DNA of 64,000 nucleotides, from NCBI RefSeq assembly GCF_005281615.1, contig NZ_SZZM01000003.1:62001-126000 (forward strand). The letters run 5' to 3'. This DNA comes from Rhodoligotrophos defluvii. Its GTDB lineage: Bacteria > Pseudomonadota > Alphaproteobacteria > Rhizobiales > Im1. Position 1 is the first letter of the stretch. Every line of letters starts with the position of its first letter. The notes below the pieces were generated by a model. It made no database searches and was not told the DNA's origin. It worked only from the letters and a program-made list of their open reading frames with translations. Below are positions 38,056 to 45,811 of this stretch, in pieces. Made by a program: the position numbers and the translations under genes.

Positions 38056-39904
38056 TGTCCCTCTGCCTCTTGATAGCGTTCTTTACTGGCCTCGAGACTT
38101 GCTTGTTGTCCCAGATGTCGAACACACCCTTCGCCCACGGCTGGTCGCTGATCTTGGGGACGATATTCGCCTGGATTTGCGCGGCTGGGCGCTCCCCGAG
38201 GAAGGCCGCCAAGCGGGCGCCTTGTGGCGGATCGGCTTCCGCGACGACGAGGCACGCCTCAAGTACCGGGGGGACGCCCCATTCCTGCTCCTGCCGTGCC
38301 CTGTCGAGCAGCCGATCCATGATGACCGTCGTCTCGGCGCGGGGCACACGGACCAGCCGTTCCTTCAGGCTCGCCGCCATCTCAGGATGCTGGAGCAGCG
38401 CCGTCAGAAGCTCGGCCGCCTCCGACGACAGCCGGTCCTCTGGCGTGATCAGTGGCGCATGCTCCCGGCTCACGTAGAGCGCGCCGCGGAGATCGGTGTT
38501 GGCGAGCGCCGGGGGCAATGTCAGCCATTCCTTGAAGAAAGGATCGTCGAATGGAGCCGGCAGGTTCATATCCTGGCCGGCGGCTGCCTTTTCCTCCCAT
38601 TCGGCCAGGAACGTCGGTTTGCCGGTCTCGCTTGCACTGACCTTCGCCATCAGCTCGGCAAACGCCTGCGATCTGCCGAGGCGCTCAAACAGCAGCAACT
38701 TGGCCAACACCGCCTCGTCGACGCCGACGCCCTGCGCATCCGAAATCGCCATTCGGATGGCCAGCGCGTTCAGAAAGCGCTTGATAAGCCGCGGATTGCC
38801 AACAATGCCCGACGCCGTCGTCATCATCGGCGCAAGCCGGTCTGCAGTATCGAAGCGGCCGATCAGTTCCGGGGGATATGCATCATGGAGGCTCTGGACA
38901 AAGGCCCGGTCCACCCGCTTGCCCTGCCAGGTCTGGCGGAGTTGAGCGCAGACGCCGGCCCGGATTTTCTCCTTCACGTCCTCCGCGAGGTCGCTGTTCT
39001 CCACGAACAGCAGCATCATGTACGCGCGAACTTCTTGTGTTCCGAGCGGCGGCACGCGGATCGGCATTTGGATGAGCTTGTCGAAATAGTTGGTGACGAG
39101 CAGATCGTCCGGCACGCCCTCAAAATGCCGCCGGACCGCATGCTTGATCATGTCGTTGTCGGCGGCGATCACGAAGGCGGTGTTCTTCAGGAACAGGAAG
39201 AGCCGGATCGCCTCGAGCGTCGAGATGGTGGTCTCTGGAAGGCAGCGATCGAGATCGTCGATCAGTACGACAAGCGTGACGCCAAGTTCCTCCAGCGTCT
39301 CCTCGAAGATGTCACGGAGTGCCTGGATCTCCTTGGGCGGGGACGTTTCCTCCTTCGGATTGAAGAGCCCTGTTGCCGTTTCGGCCATTTCGCCGGCCTT
39401 ACCTTCGGCGTCCTCGACCAGCTTCGCGTTGACGCCTCCTGACAAGAAGCGGTGGCCGAGGCCCCATAGGTCGCCGATCAGTCCGGTCGGCGGCAGCCCC
39501 AACGACATCGCAACGGTTGAGCCGGCTACCAGCTTGGCCGCGCGAAGCCAATTGACCCGCTTCATCAGCGCCTTCGCCTTGTCAATCCCTTTCTCCCGCG
39601 CCTTCGCCTCCTCCTCGAGCTTCGTGGCGATGACGTCCATCAGCGCGGCGCGCGCGTCGTCATAACCCTGATAGAGCCAAGCGTTGAATTCGACGAAAAC
39701 GAACTCGCGCTCTCCATCCTTACGCGGGCGCGCGGCCAGAGATGCCTGAGTCAGTTTGATCATCGACGACTTGCCAATGCCCCACGCGCCGGACACCCCG
39801 ATTGAGATCGGGCGACCTCGGGCCTGGACGATGATCTCCGCCACCGTGTCCGCCACGCCGGAGAAGTTCAGAAAGTCCCGCTCAGTCTCGTTATCGGGCC
39901 ACAT
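38036..39904 (-). CDS. qatA: QatA, KAP-family P-loop NTPase of the Qat defence system
   Basis: 622 residues with the KAP NTPase arrangement: Walker A GAWGIGKSS (residues 39-47), a helical insert with a hydrophobic stretch (about 120-155) typical of KAP proteins, and Walker B LVVLIDDLDRC (211-221). The C-terminal 300 residues are mostly helical. KAP proteins are membrane-linked NTPases often used for defence against phage. It is the first of four qat genes. Only 52 bases separate its start from the end of the caspase-helicase gene, so it may share that transcript. Confidence 0.9.
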   Translation of the reverse strand: MWPDNETERDFLNFSGVADTVAEIIVQARGRPISIGVSGAWGIGKSSMIKLTQASLAARPRKDGEREFVFVEFNAWLYQGYDDARAALMDVIATKLEEEAKAREKGIDKAKALMKRVNWLRAAKLVAGSTVAMSLGLPPTGLIGDLWGLGHRFLSGGVNAKLVEDAEGKAGEMAETATGLFNPKEETSPPKEIQALRDIFEETLEELGVTLVVLIDDLDRCLPETTISTLEAIRLFLFLKNTAFVIAADNDMIKHAVRRHFEGVPDDLLVTNYFDKLIQMPIRVPPLGTQEVRAYMMLLFVENSDLAEDVKEKIRAGVCAQLRQTWQGKRVDRAFVQSLHDAYPPELIGRFDTADRLAPMMTTASGIVGNPRLIKRFLNALAIRMAISDAQGVGVDEAVLAKLLLFERLGRSQAFAELMAKVSASETGKPTFLAEWEEKAAAGQDMNLPAPFDDPFFKEWLTLPPALANTDLRGALYVSREHAPLITPEDRLSSEAAELLTALLQHPEMAASLKERLVRVPRAETTVIMDRLLDRARQEQEWGVPPVLEACLVVAEADPPQGARLAAFLGERPAAQIQANIVPKISDQPWAKGVFDIWDNKQVSRPVKNAIKRQRDNGNVAV

Positions 39905-39956
39905 GGTGGTTTACCTTCGCCCGGTGCGGCTCATGAGCCACTCCTGAACAGTAGAA

Positions 39957-42900
39957 TTAAAGAACATTACGCGAGCTGCGCCCCCCCTCCTCAGTACCGG
40001 ACCTGGCCCGCAACAGCGATGCCGCATCGGTGCCGATGCATTGAGCGAGCGTCTCCAGCGTGAGGTTCTTTGCATCGTCGGCGGTGGCGCAGCCTGCCTC
40101 AGACAGGGCGAGATACTGCCCGCGCGTCAGCGGCAACGAGATATCCGTCAGCGGTAGCGCAGCCGCCGGCAATCCGAACTCGAGCCGGTGCAGCAGCTCG
40201 TCCAGTCCCGCCAGGAACGCCGGCTGGTCCGGGAAAAGAGTCGAGAGAATCTGATGTGCGGATCGCAGATGGAAACGCGCACCGTCAGCAATACGGATGA
40301 TGTCGCCATAGCCAATCGCGCCCTGGAACGGCGTGGTGGAGTAATGCCTTTCCAGCACATCGATGGGCGTGCCTTCAACCCAGTCGTGCAGCAGCGACGC
40401 CCGCTTGCATCGCGCCAAGAACTCGAACTCGTCGCGGCAGTAACGCTGCAGCCCATGCATCACGGCGTGGCCATAGCGCTGCGCCACCTCGCTCGCGCGA
40501 ACGCTCTCCGAACGACCGCGCCTCATCACCGGCGTATAGATCGCGTCCATCTCGGCCAGGACCTGGACGAGGCCGAGCACGTGGAAGGGATCGGTCTGCG
40601 CCGCGTTCAGCTGCCGCATCAGTTCGATCAGGCGCAGGCTCGACTCGAACGACAGTGACGACGAACCGCAGGCCCGCCCAAGCAAGGTGAGGTGGATGAG
40701 ATCCCCATCCTGCTCTGCGAGTCCCGCCTGCAACAGCCGCGTGACCAACGCCGACACATCGGTCTCCACGGACTTGATCCACTGGGGATTGGCGCGAGAC
40801 GCCGTGAAACCACCGAAGGTGTTGACCAGGAGACCCGGAATCTCGTTGCCGCGCAAGCCACGCACTTGGCTCAGCAGTCGTAGCGTCCAGGTCGGAAGAT
40901 CGCGCTGCTGGAACGAGGAGGTGACATCCTCAGGTGTTCCCAGCACGTATTTCTGGAACAGCTGAGCGCGCTCGATCGGCGTGTCGGCAAGAATGATCGC
41001 CTTGCCGATTTCATTGTAGCCCAGCCGGCCGGCCCGGCCGGCCATGTTCTTGTATTCCGCGATTGTGAACGGGCGGCCGTCTTCGCCGACGAACTCGTTC
41101 TCCGCGAGGACTACGGTGGAGGCCGGCGTGTTGATGCCGGCGGCAAGGGTCGTGGTGGCGGCCAGGACATGAATGCCGCCGTCAGGACTGCGATACCCCC
41201 TCTCGATGGCTTCGCGCTCGGCGCGCAGCAAATTGGTGTTGTGGAAGGCCGTGCCGCCGAGCAGACACTCGCGTAAGACCTGCGAGGCGCCCGTCAAATC
41301 CTGCGTCGGCAAGACTTCCTGGACTGCCGTGGCGGGAGGGAGGCCGAGCTCCTTGGACAGGTAACGGGCGCAGCCCTGAGCCGAACCCCGCATGTTGCGG
41401 AAGACGAGCAGCTTCTCTCCCTTGGCGACCAACTGCTTCGCCAATGGGACGATCACATCCTGCGAACTCGGCTTGTCGCGGCGCTGGACGACCTGGTGCG
41501 GTGGCAGCAAGGCCTCGGTCTTCGTCGTCCCGTCCACGTCGACGAACTGGAATGTGCCGCATCGATCGAGCACGCCCTCGATCAGCGGCACTGGCCGCTC
41601 GCGCGACGTGAGCAATGGGAGATCGAGCCAGCGATCGAAGCTGTTGAGGTTTCCGATCACCGCCGACAGGACCACGAGCTGGGGCTGGATTCCACGCTGT
41701 CGCGCCCTCAGCAACAACGCGAAGATGAGCTCGACAGTGATGCCGCGATTGGGGTCGGTGATGAACTGCCCCTCGTCGAGAACCACCAGACCGAGCTGAT
41801 TGAGCAGGCGCGGCGATCCCAGCGCCAGATTGAGGAAGGTCTCGTAGGTGAAGAAGCCGAGATCGTAGCGGCCGCTCAGCACGGGACCGACGCCGTCGGC
41901 CGCGTCGCCGCTGCACCGCACAACGCGCAAGCCAGCCGGACCGTAGCGCTGGCTGAAGTCCTCGAACTTCTCATTGACCAGCGCCCGGTACGGCAGGAGG
42001 AATGCCGCCTTCTTTCCGGCAGTCACCGCCTGGATCGCGGCCAGTTCGCCGATCAGCGTCTTGCCAGAGCTGGTCGGCGCCACGACAAGCAACGACTTGC
42101 CGTCGAGCACCCCGTGCTCGTTAACCGCCTTGAGCTGCAGGGCGTTGAGCCCGTGCGGAAAGTCCGCCGTCCACTGGTCGACGATCTCGGACGGGAAGCC
42201 GTGCTCGGCGAACTCCGCGAACGAGCCCGACATCTGCGGGACGGAGACGGCGGGAAACGCTGCGACGAAATTGTCGCCGCGTTTCAGGACCGGGAAGATC
42301 AGGCCTCCCTGCACGTTACCCAGGAAGACGGGCGTCTGCGTCACGCCGATGCGTTCGGCTTCCACACGGGCCAGCCGGATGATCTCGCCGGCGACCTCGG
42401 GAAAGCTCACCGACTCCCCGTCCGCCTTGCTCAACGCCTCGATGGTCGCATAAGTGAGCAGTCCATGACCGGTCCCCGGCTGCTCCCAAGCGGCTTCGCT
42501 GGTGGCGCAGGCCGCGAGCAGAATGCGCCCTTCGCCATAGACGCCGGCGAGCGCGAAGGCATTGCGCGGGCGCGCCACCGTCTCGAAGACTCGCGCCGGC
42601 GCCTGCCCGCTGAAGCAGCAGTCGAGAATGCACAGCACCGCCCGAGCCTTGGTGCTCTTGAACGCATCGGCCAGAGCCGCCATCGACAGCGCGGTGCCCG
42701 AGAGATCCGTCCCATCGGTGTCGAACAGCACCAGGCTCCCATCCGGCGAGCCATGGCCCGCGAAGCTGATGACGATCACATCCTCCTCTTGCGCGACCTC
42801 CAACGTGCCCAGAATGGCCTCGGAGACGGCAGCGTAGGTGGCGCCCTCATCGACCAGCAGCCGGGCGGCCAGCCCGTCCATGGTGTCGGTGAACAACGCC

Positions 42901-42995
42901 CACAGTGCCGTGGCGTCGCGCCGCGCGCCGCTCAGCTCCGGGATGGCGGGGTCCCGGTGTTTGTTGATGCCGACGAAAATAGCCTTCAGAGCCAC
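39957..42995 (-). CDS. Caspase-like (C14) protease fused to a Ski2-type helicase
   Basis: 1012 residues. Residues about 1-235 are a caspase/metacaspase-type domain with catalytic His81 in FAGHGS and Cys127 in DCCFSG. Residues about 275-700 form a superfamily 2 helicase of the Ski2 type: LNALQLKAV (Q motif), APTSSGKT (306-313), Walker B written DEGQ (407-410) where DEIH/DEVH is usual, LSAVIGN, ATTTLAAGINTPA and MAGRAGR (651-657). The remaining 300 residues are alpha-helical with Ski2-like winged-helix traits. An RNA/DNA-sensing helicase joined to a suicide protease suggests abortive infection. Eight bases after the AbiEii-like gene; role is inference. Confidence 0.9.
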   Translation of the reverse strand: MALKAIFVGINKHRDPAIPELSGARRDATALWALFTDTMDGLAARLLVDEGATYAAVSEAILGTLEVAQEEDVIVISFAGHGSPDGSLVLFDTDGTDLSGTALSMAALADAFKSTKARAVLCILDCCFSGQAPARVFETVARPRNAFALAGVYGEGRILLAACATSEAAWEQPGTGHGLLTYATIEALSKADGESVSFPEVAGEIIRLARVEAERIGVTQTPVFLGNVQGGLIFPVLKRGDNFVAAFPAVSVPQMSGSFAEFAEHGFPSEIVDQWTADFPHGLNALQLKAVNEHGVLDGKSLLVVAPTSSGKTLIGELAAIQAVTAGKKAAFLLPYRALVNEKFEDFSQRYGPAGLRVVRCSGDAADGVGPVLSGRYDLGFFTYETFLNLALGSPRLLNQLGLVVLDEGQFITDPNRGITVELIFALLLRARQRGIQPQLVVLSAVIGNLNSFDRWLDLPLLTSRERPVPLIEGVLDRCGTFQFVDVDGTTKTEALLPPHQVVQRRDKPSSQDVIVPLAKQLVAKGEKLLVFRNMRGSAQGCARYLSKELGLPPATAVQEVLPTQDLTGASQVLRECLLGGTAFHNTNLLRAEREAIERGYRSPDGGIHVLAATTTLAAGINTPASTVVLAENEFVGEDGRPFTIAEYKNMAGRAGRLGYNEIGKAIILADTPIERAQLFQKYVLGTPEDVTSSFQQRDLPTWTLRLLSQVRGLRGNEIPGLLVNTFGGFTASRANPQWIKSVETDVSALVTRLLQAGLAEQDGDLIHLTLLGRACGSSSLSFESSLRLIELMRQLNAAQTDPFHVLGLVQVLAEMDAIYTPVMRRGRSESVRASEVAQRYGHAVMHGLQRYCRDEFEFLARCKRASLLHDWVEGTPIDVLERHYSTTPFQGAIGYGDIIRIADGARFHLRSAHQILSTLFPDQPAFLAGLDELLHRLEFGLPAAALPLTDISLPLTRGQYLALSEAGCATADDAKNLTLETLAQCIGTDAASLLRARSGTEEGGRSSRNVL

Positions 42996-43003
42996 GCCGC
43001 CTC

Positions 43004-43900
43004 CTAACCGATCCGGGCCAGGAGCTGCTCGACCACGTCGCTCGCTTCGCGTTGCCGCAGCAGCCGCGCCTCACGCTGATCGGGCTCGTCGCCGTCGCCG
43101 AGTTCGAAGCGGGCCACCGCGACCGGACCGTCCTTGCGGTAGCCCTCGATCTTATCGTCCTGCGCGAAGCGATTGCGGAGGATCGCCAGGGACTCCCGGA
43201 TGACTGCGCCGTGCGTTCCCTCGCGAGCCTCGCGGACCGCCTTCGCGGCAAAGTCGAGACCTCCGGGCGCATGCTCGATGCAGTAGATCAGGTCGTGCGC
43301 GTCCTTGCGTTCGAAGCGCTGATCGAAGGCGAATGCCTTCAAGCAGGTGAAGCTCACCAGATCGGCGTGCTTGACCTGCTCGGTGGCGATGCCGGCGCCG
43401 CCCAGGAGCTCGGCCTGAATCTCCGTGACCTGGTGCAGATCGAAGACGATGGACGAGTGCGGGATGTTGAGCGCGGAGATCGTGCCGTCCGTGGGAAGCG
43501 GCTGAACCTTGCCGCCGGCGACCTCCGGCGCGTCGGCCAGCAGCTCGAGCACCATCAGCGCGCCGTGCTCGGTGCGGGTCTGCCAGCGCCAGGAGAGCTT
43601 CTGGCCCTTGTCGTTCGTAGCCCGCTCGAACCCCATCTTTCGCAGGTTGTCCTCGAGCGTGTGATACGCCTCCGTGTCCGCCAGGATCTGCAGGTCGATG
43701 ACGATGTCGACGTCGAGGGTGCCGGCGTGCGGCGGCACCACCGGTGGCCTGGCCGCCACCAGATATCTCGGGGTCAGGCCGCCGACCAGAAAGACGGACT
43801 CCTTCCAGGGCCCCAATCCGCGCAGCAGGGTCACGAGGATGCGCTCGCAATCGACTGTGTTCTGATCGGCGTAGCCGTCGAAGGTCGCGGGCTTCGCCAT
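43004..43900 (-). CDS. AbiEii/AbiGii-like nucleotidyltransferase
   Basis: 298 residues. The nucleotidyltransferase site is FLVGGLTPRYL (Gly40-Gly41) followed by GTLDVDIVIDL (Asp63, Asp65), matching the GG...DxD layout of the toxin of type IV toxin-antitoxin pairs such as AbiE. Its C-terminal half (ADLVSFTCLKAFAFDQRFERKDAHDLIY) resembles AbiEii-type proteins. The ATG overlaps the upstream stop by one base (TAATG). No known substrate; AbiEii-type enzymes may pyrophosphorylate or nucleotidylate tRNA or other targets. It lies between the antitoxin-like gene and the caspase-helicase. Confidence 0.82.
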   Translation of the reverse strand: MAKPATFDGYADQNTVDCERILVTLLRGLGPWKESVFLVGGLTPRYLVAARPPVVPPHAGTLDVDIVIDLQILADTEAYHTLEDNLRKMGFERATNDKGQKLSWRWQTRTEHGALMVLELLADAPEVAGGKVQPLPTDGTISALNIPHSSIVFDLHQVTEIQAELLGGAGIATEQVKHADLVSFTCLKAFAFDQRFERKDAHDLIYCIEHAPGGLDFAAKAVREAREGTHGAVIRESLAILRNRFAQDDKIEGYRKDGPVAVARFELGDGDEPDQREARLLRQREASDVVEQLLARIG

Positions 43901-45000
43901 TAGAAACCGATCCTCTCTCGGCGCAGGTGCTCCGCCATTTCCTTGGCGCGACCTTCACTGCGTGCCAGGTCGAGATAGACCTGGATGGGGCTCGCTAGCC
44001 AAACCCCGTCCACCTGCTCGCGAAACAGCAACTCGCCGGATGACTTGACCTCGATGACCGCCAGGTTCGCGCCATCGTTGACGATGCGGGCATCGAGTTC
44101 GCCGAGGGCCTGATCTGCGGCCGGACCGGTCAGCAGCCGGCAGCGCACCTGGGAGACATTCGATAGAAGGGGTGCGTAGCGTTGCCCCGCTGCCTCGTGG
44201 GTGATCGCGTATTCCACGTCATGGACCGCACAGACCTCGGCGATCTTCTGGACCAGCCCCTCCGCGCGCACCGAGGGCACAAAGTAGCGCCGCATCGCGG
44301 GCGCTCGCATCACGGCCAGGTGCTTGACCCAGGCATCCAGCAAGGCCGCGGGTTCTCGCAGATGGCGCTCCTTGCTTGGACCTTGGCCACGCGACACCAC
44401 CCAGTCGAATCTCTCTAGCTCCGTCAGCACCTGCGAAGCGGTCGCGGGCGAGACCCGCGCCTGCTCGGCAATTTTTTTGACCCCGAACCATTCGCCATGG
44501 CGGATCAGGAGCACATGCAGCATCTGCGCCCGGCGTCCCGAGAACAGCGACCGTATGGTTTTCGATAGAGTCTTGGGGGGCGGCCTGTCGATGTAGAGAT
44601 AGATACCCTCGGCGGGGAGAAACAGGCTGCCGCCGCTGTCATAGTAGCCCACCCGTTCGCCCCTCAGCAGTTCCTTGGCTCCGGGAGAAATCGATTCGGC
44701 AACCAGGAGAGAGGCCGTTTGCTTTCCTTCCGGCGCTTTCGGCCATCTGCGAGCGAATTCCTTGAGCTGCCACAGAGTCTGCCGGACGTCACGGGGATAG
44801 AGGGCCTTCTTCACCTCGATCAGCAGGGTGACGGCCTTGCCCGCCACCCAAAGATCGATCTGGGCGTCATATCCCCTGTCTGGGCCGGGGGCGGAACCGG
44901 CCGGGGGGCTAGCCTCCAGGTCGGCCCGCACTTCCGGCAAACCCCGAAGGGTTTCCAGGAACTGGTCGACCAGCTGGCGCTCTGTTCCCTCAATGTGCAT
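43900..45000 (-). CDS. AbiEi-like antitoxin with nuclease-like N-domain
   Basis: 366 residues. The N-terminal ~120 residues have a PD-(D/E)xK-like pattern: Asp49 in AQIDLWV, then Glu62 and Lys64 in LIEVKKAL. Residues about 165-230 are a winged helix-turn-helix (WFGVKKIAEQARVSPATASQVLTEL), and the C-terminal part resembles AbiEi. In AbiE pairs this protein represses its own promoter and blocks the toxin. The first gene of the minus-strand run. Two palindromic sites lie 14 and 68 bases upstream of its ATG. The nuclease-like domain is not part of the small AbiEi archetype. Confidence 0.78.
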   Translation of the reverse strand: MHIEGTERQLVDQFLETLRGLPEVRADLEASPPAGSAPGPDRGYDAQIDLWVAGKAVTLLIEVKKALYPRDVRQTLWQLKEFARRWPKAPEGKQTASLLVAESISPGAKELLRGERVGYYDSGGSLFLPAEGIYLYIDRPPPKTLSKTIRSLFSGRRAQMLHVLLIRHGEWFGVKKIAEQARVSPATASQVLTELERFDWVVSRGQGPSKERHLREPAALLDAWVKHLAVMRAPAMRRYFVPSVRAEGLVQKIAEVCAVHDVEYAITHEAAGQRYAPLLSNVSQVRCRLLTGPAADQALGELDARIVNDGANLAVIEVKSSGELLFREQVDGVWLASPIQVYLDLARSEGRAKEMAEHLRRERIGF

Positions 45001-45013
45001 CAGGGCTCACTTT

Positions 45014-45029
45014 TTTGCTGCGCAGTGAA
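45014..45029. promoter_or_regulatory. Candidate operator 1 of the AbiE-like promoter
   Basis: The 16-base near-palindrome TTTGCTGCGCAGTGAA has a perfect core CTGCGCAG and lies 14 bases before the ATG of the antitoxin-like gene. It matches operator 2 at 13 of 16 positions. Confidence 0.6.
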
Positions 45030-45067
45030 TATCACCAAATTCCCGGACATTCAAGGAAAAGCACATA

Positions 45068-45083
45068 TTTACTGTACAGTGAA
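45068..45083. promoter_or_regulatory. Candidate operator 2 of the AbiE-like promoter
   Basis: The 16-base near-palindrome TTTACTGTACAGTGAA has a perfect 10-base core ACTGTACAGT and lies 54 bases from the same position in operator 1. Between them is an AT-rich stretch with TTGAAT on the minus strand (45049-45054), a possible -35. AbiEi repressors are known to bind two inverted repeats in their promoter, which fits. Confidence 0.62.
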
Positions 45084-45232
45084 ATTACATCCTGACTCAG
45101 GTGGCGAGCTGATCAGTGAGCGGCTCTCAGAACCACGCTATCCAGCACGAGCGGATCAGCCCACCCACAGCCCAAGGCATCATCGCCGAGAGCTTACTGG
45201 CAAGGCAGAACAATGTGCTGATAGGCTCGGGT

Positions 45233-45270
45233 AAAAAAGAAAGACCCCACAAGCGGTTAAGCTTCTGGGG
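45233..45270 (-). terminator. Intrinsic terminator on the minus strand
   Basis: On the minus strand CCCCAGAAGC, loop TTAACC, GCTTGTGGGG (one internal mismatch), then a T-rich run TCTTTCTTTTTT. It stands downstream of the SIR2-HerA-KTSC genes and should end their transcript before the AbiE-like promoter. Confidence 0.75.
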
Positions 45271-45322
45271 CCTTGGTCAGATCTGGATTTCGAGGGAGTT
45301 ATAACAGAAGTGGTTGCGGGGA

Positions 45323-45390
45323 CCGGCGTCGATCAGAACTTGCGATCGGCGCCGGTAAAGATGGTTGCGGGAGGGCGCAACCATCTTTAC
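45323..45390. repeat. Two adjacent strong inverted repeats
   Basis: The first has 12-base arms (45323-45334 and 45344-45355, one G-T pair) with a 9-base loop. The second has perfect 15-base arms (45355-45369 and 45376-45390; one base shared) with a 6-base loop GGAGGG. There is no T-tract, so they do not look like simple terminators. A REP/BIME-like element, an att-site remnant or a structured RNA are possible. Confidence 0.55.
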
Positions 45391-45590
45391 TTGCGTTCGG
45401 GTGGTGGCCGACCTTTGCCTGTCGGCGCCCCATCTAACGCGGGGGTAGCGGCTCCCGAAAGGTACGGCTTTCTTTCAGCCTTATTCCGAGCAGCAGCGTA
45501 GGAAACCAACGCACCTTTGCCAAGGTCGAGGTCGAGGCAGACAAGCCTCCCCATTGAGAGCCCACTTTTCAGGTGCACGGATATTAGAAT

Positions 45591-45803
45591 TTACCCAACG
45601 CGCGAATACGGATAGGCGTTCTTAATGTAGGTATTTAGAAATTGCCCTTTAGACGGGGCGGCCATGAGTTGCTCATACAGTCCGGCGGATACATTGAAAT
45701 ATTGGTATATCGAGCCATTTGTGAACTCGACCTCCAGTGTTTCACTGTCGGGATCGTAGCCTATAGATGCAATATTGCTTGAGGCGACGGGGTCTCGAAT
45801 CAT
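45591..45803 (-). CDS. KTSC-domain small protein
   Basis: 70 residues forming one KTSC domain: SSNIASIGYDPDSETLEVEF, then NGSIYQYFNVSAGLYEQL and a C-terminal NAYPYSRV. KTSC (lysine-tRNA-synthetase C-terminal) domains are small and widespread, with no firm function. The gene begins 8 bases after the HerA-like stop, so it is in the SIR2-HerA operon, as a possible third member. Family certain, role unknown. Confidence 0.9.
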   Translation of the reverse strand: MIRDPVASSNIASIGYDPDSETLEVEFTNGSIYQYFNVSAGLYEQLMAAPSKGQFLNTYIKNAYPYSRVG

Positions 45804-45811
45804 AGGTTTTC

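Larger units (their letters stand above)
45084..45590. other. Non-coding gap with tandem hairpins
   Basis: A 507-base stretch between the two defence operons. It holds an intrinsic terminator (45233-45270) and two strong adjacent stem-loops (45323-45390). A 63-codon minus-strand frame at 45387-45578 ends exactly at the hairpin; it has no recognised family and I do not call it a gene. TGGTTGCGGG occurs twice (45311-45320 and 45362-45371) and is like the reverse complement of a tRNA 3' end including CCA, which could mark an old att site. Confidence 0.4.

Noticed and set aside
41496-43007. Plus-strand frame opposite the caspase-helicase gene
   Set aside because: No recognisable motif; shadow of a high-GC gene.
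45387-45578. Minus-strand frame of 63 codons ending at the hairpin in the non-coding gap
   Set aside because: No family and no ribosome-binding site clear enough; it could be a fragment of a mobile or att-linked element.
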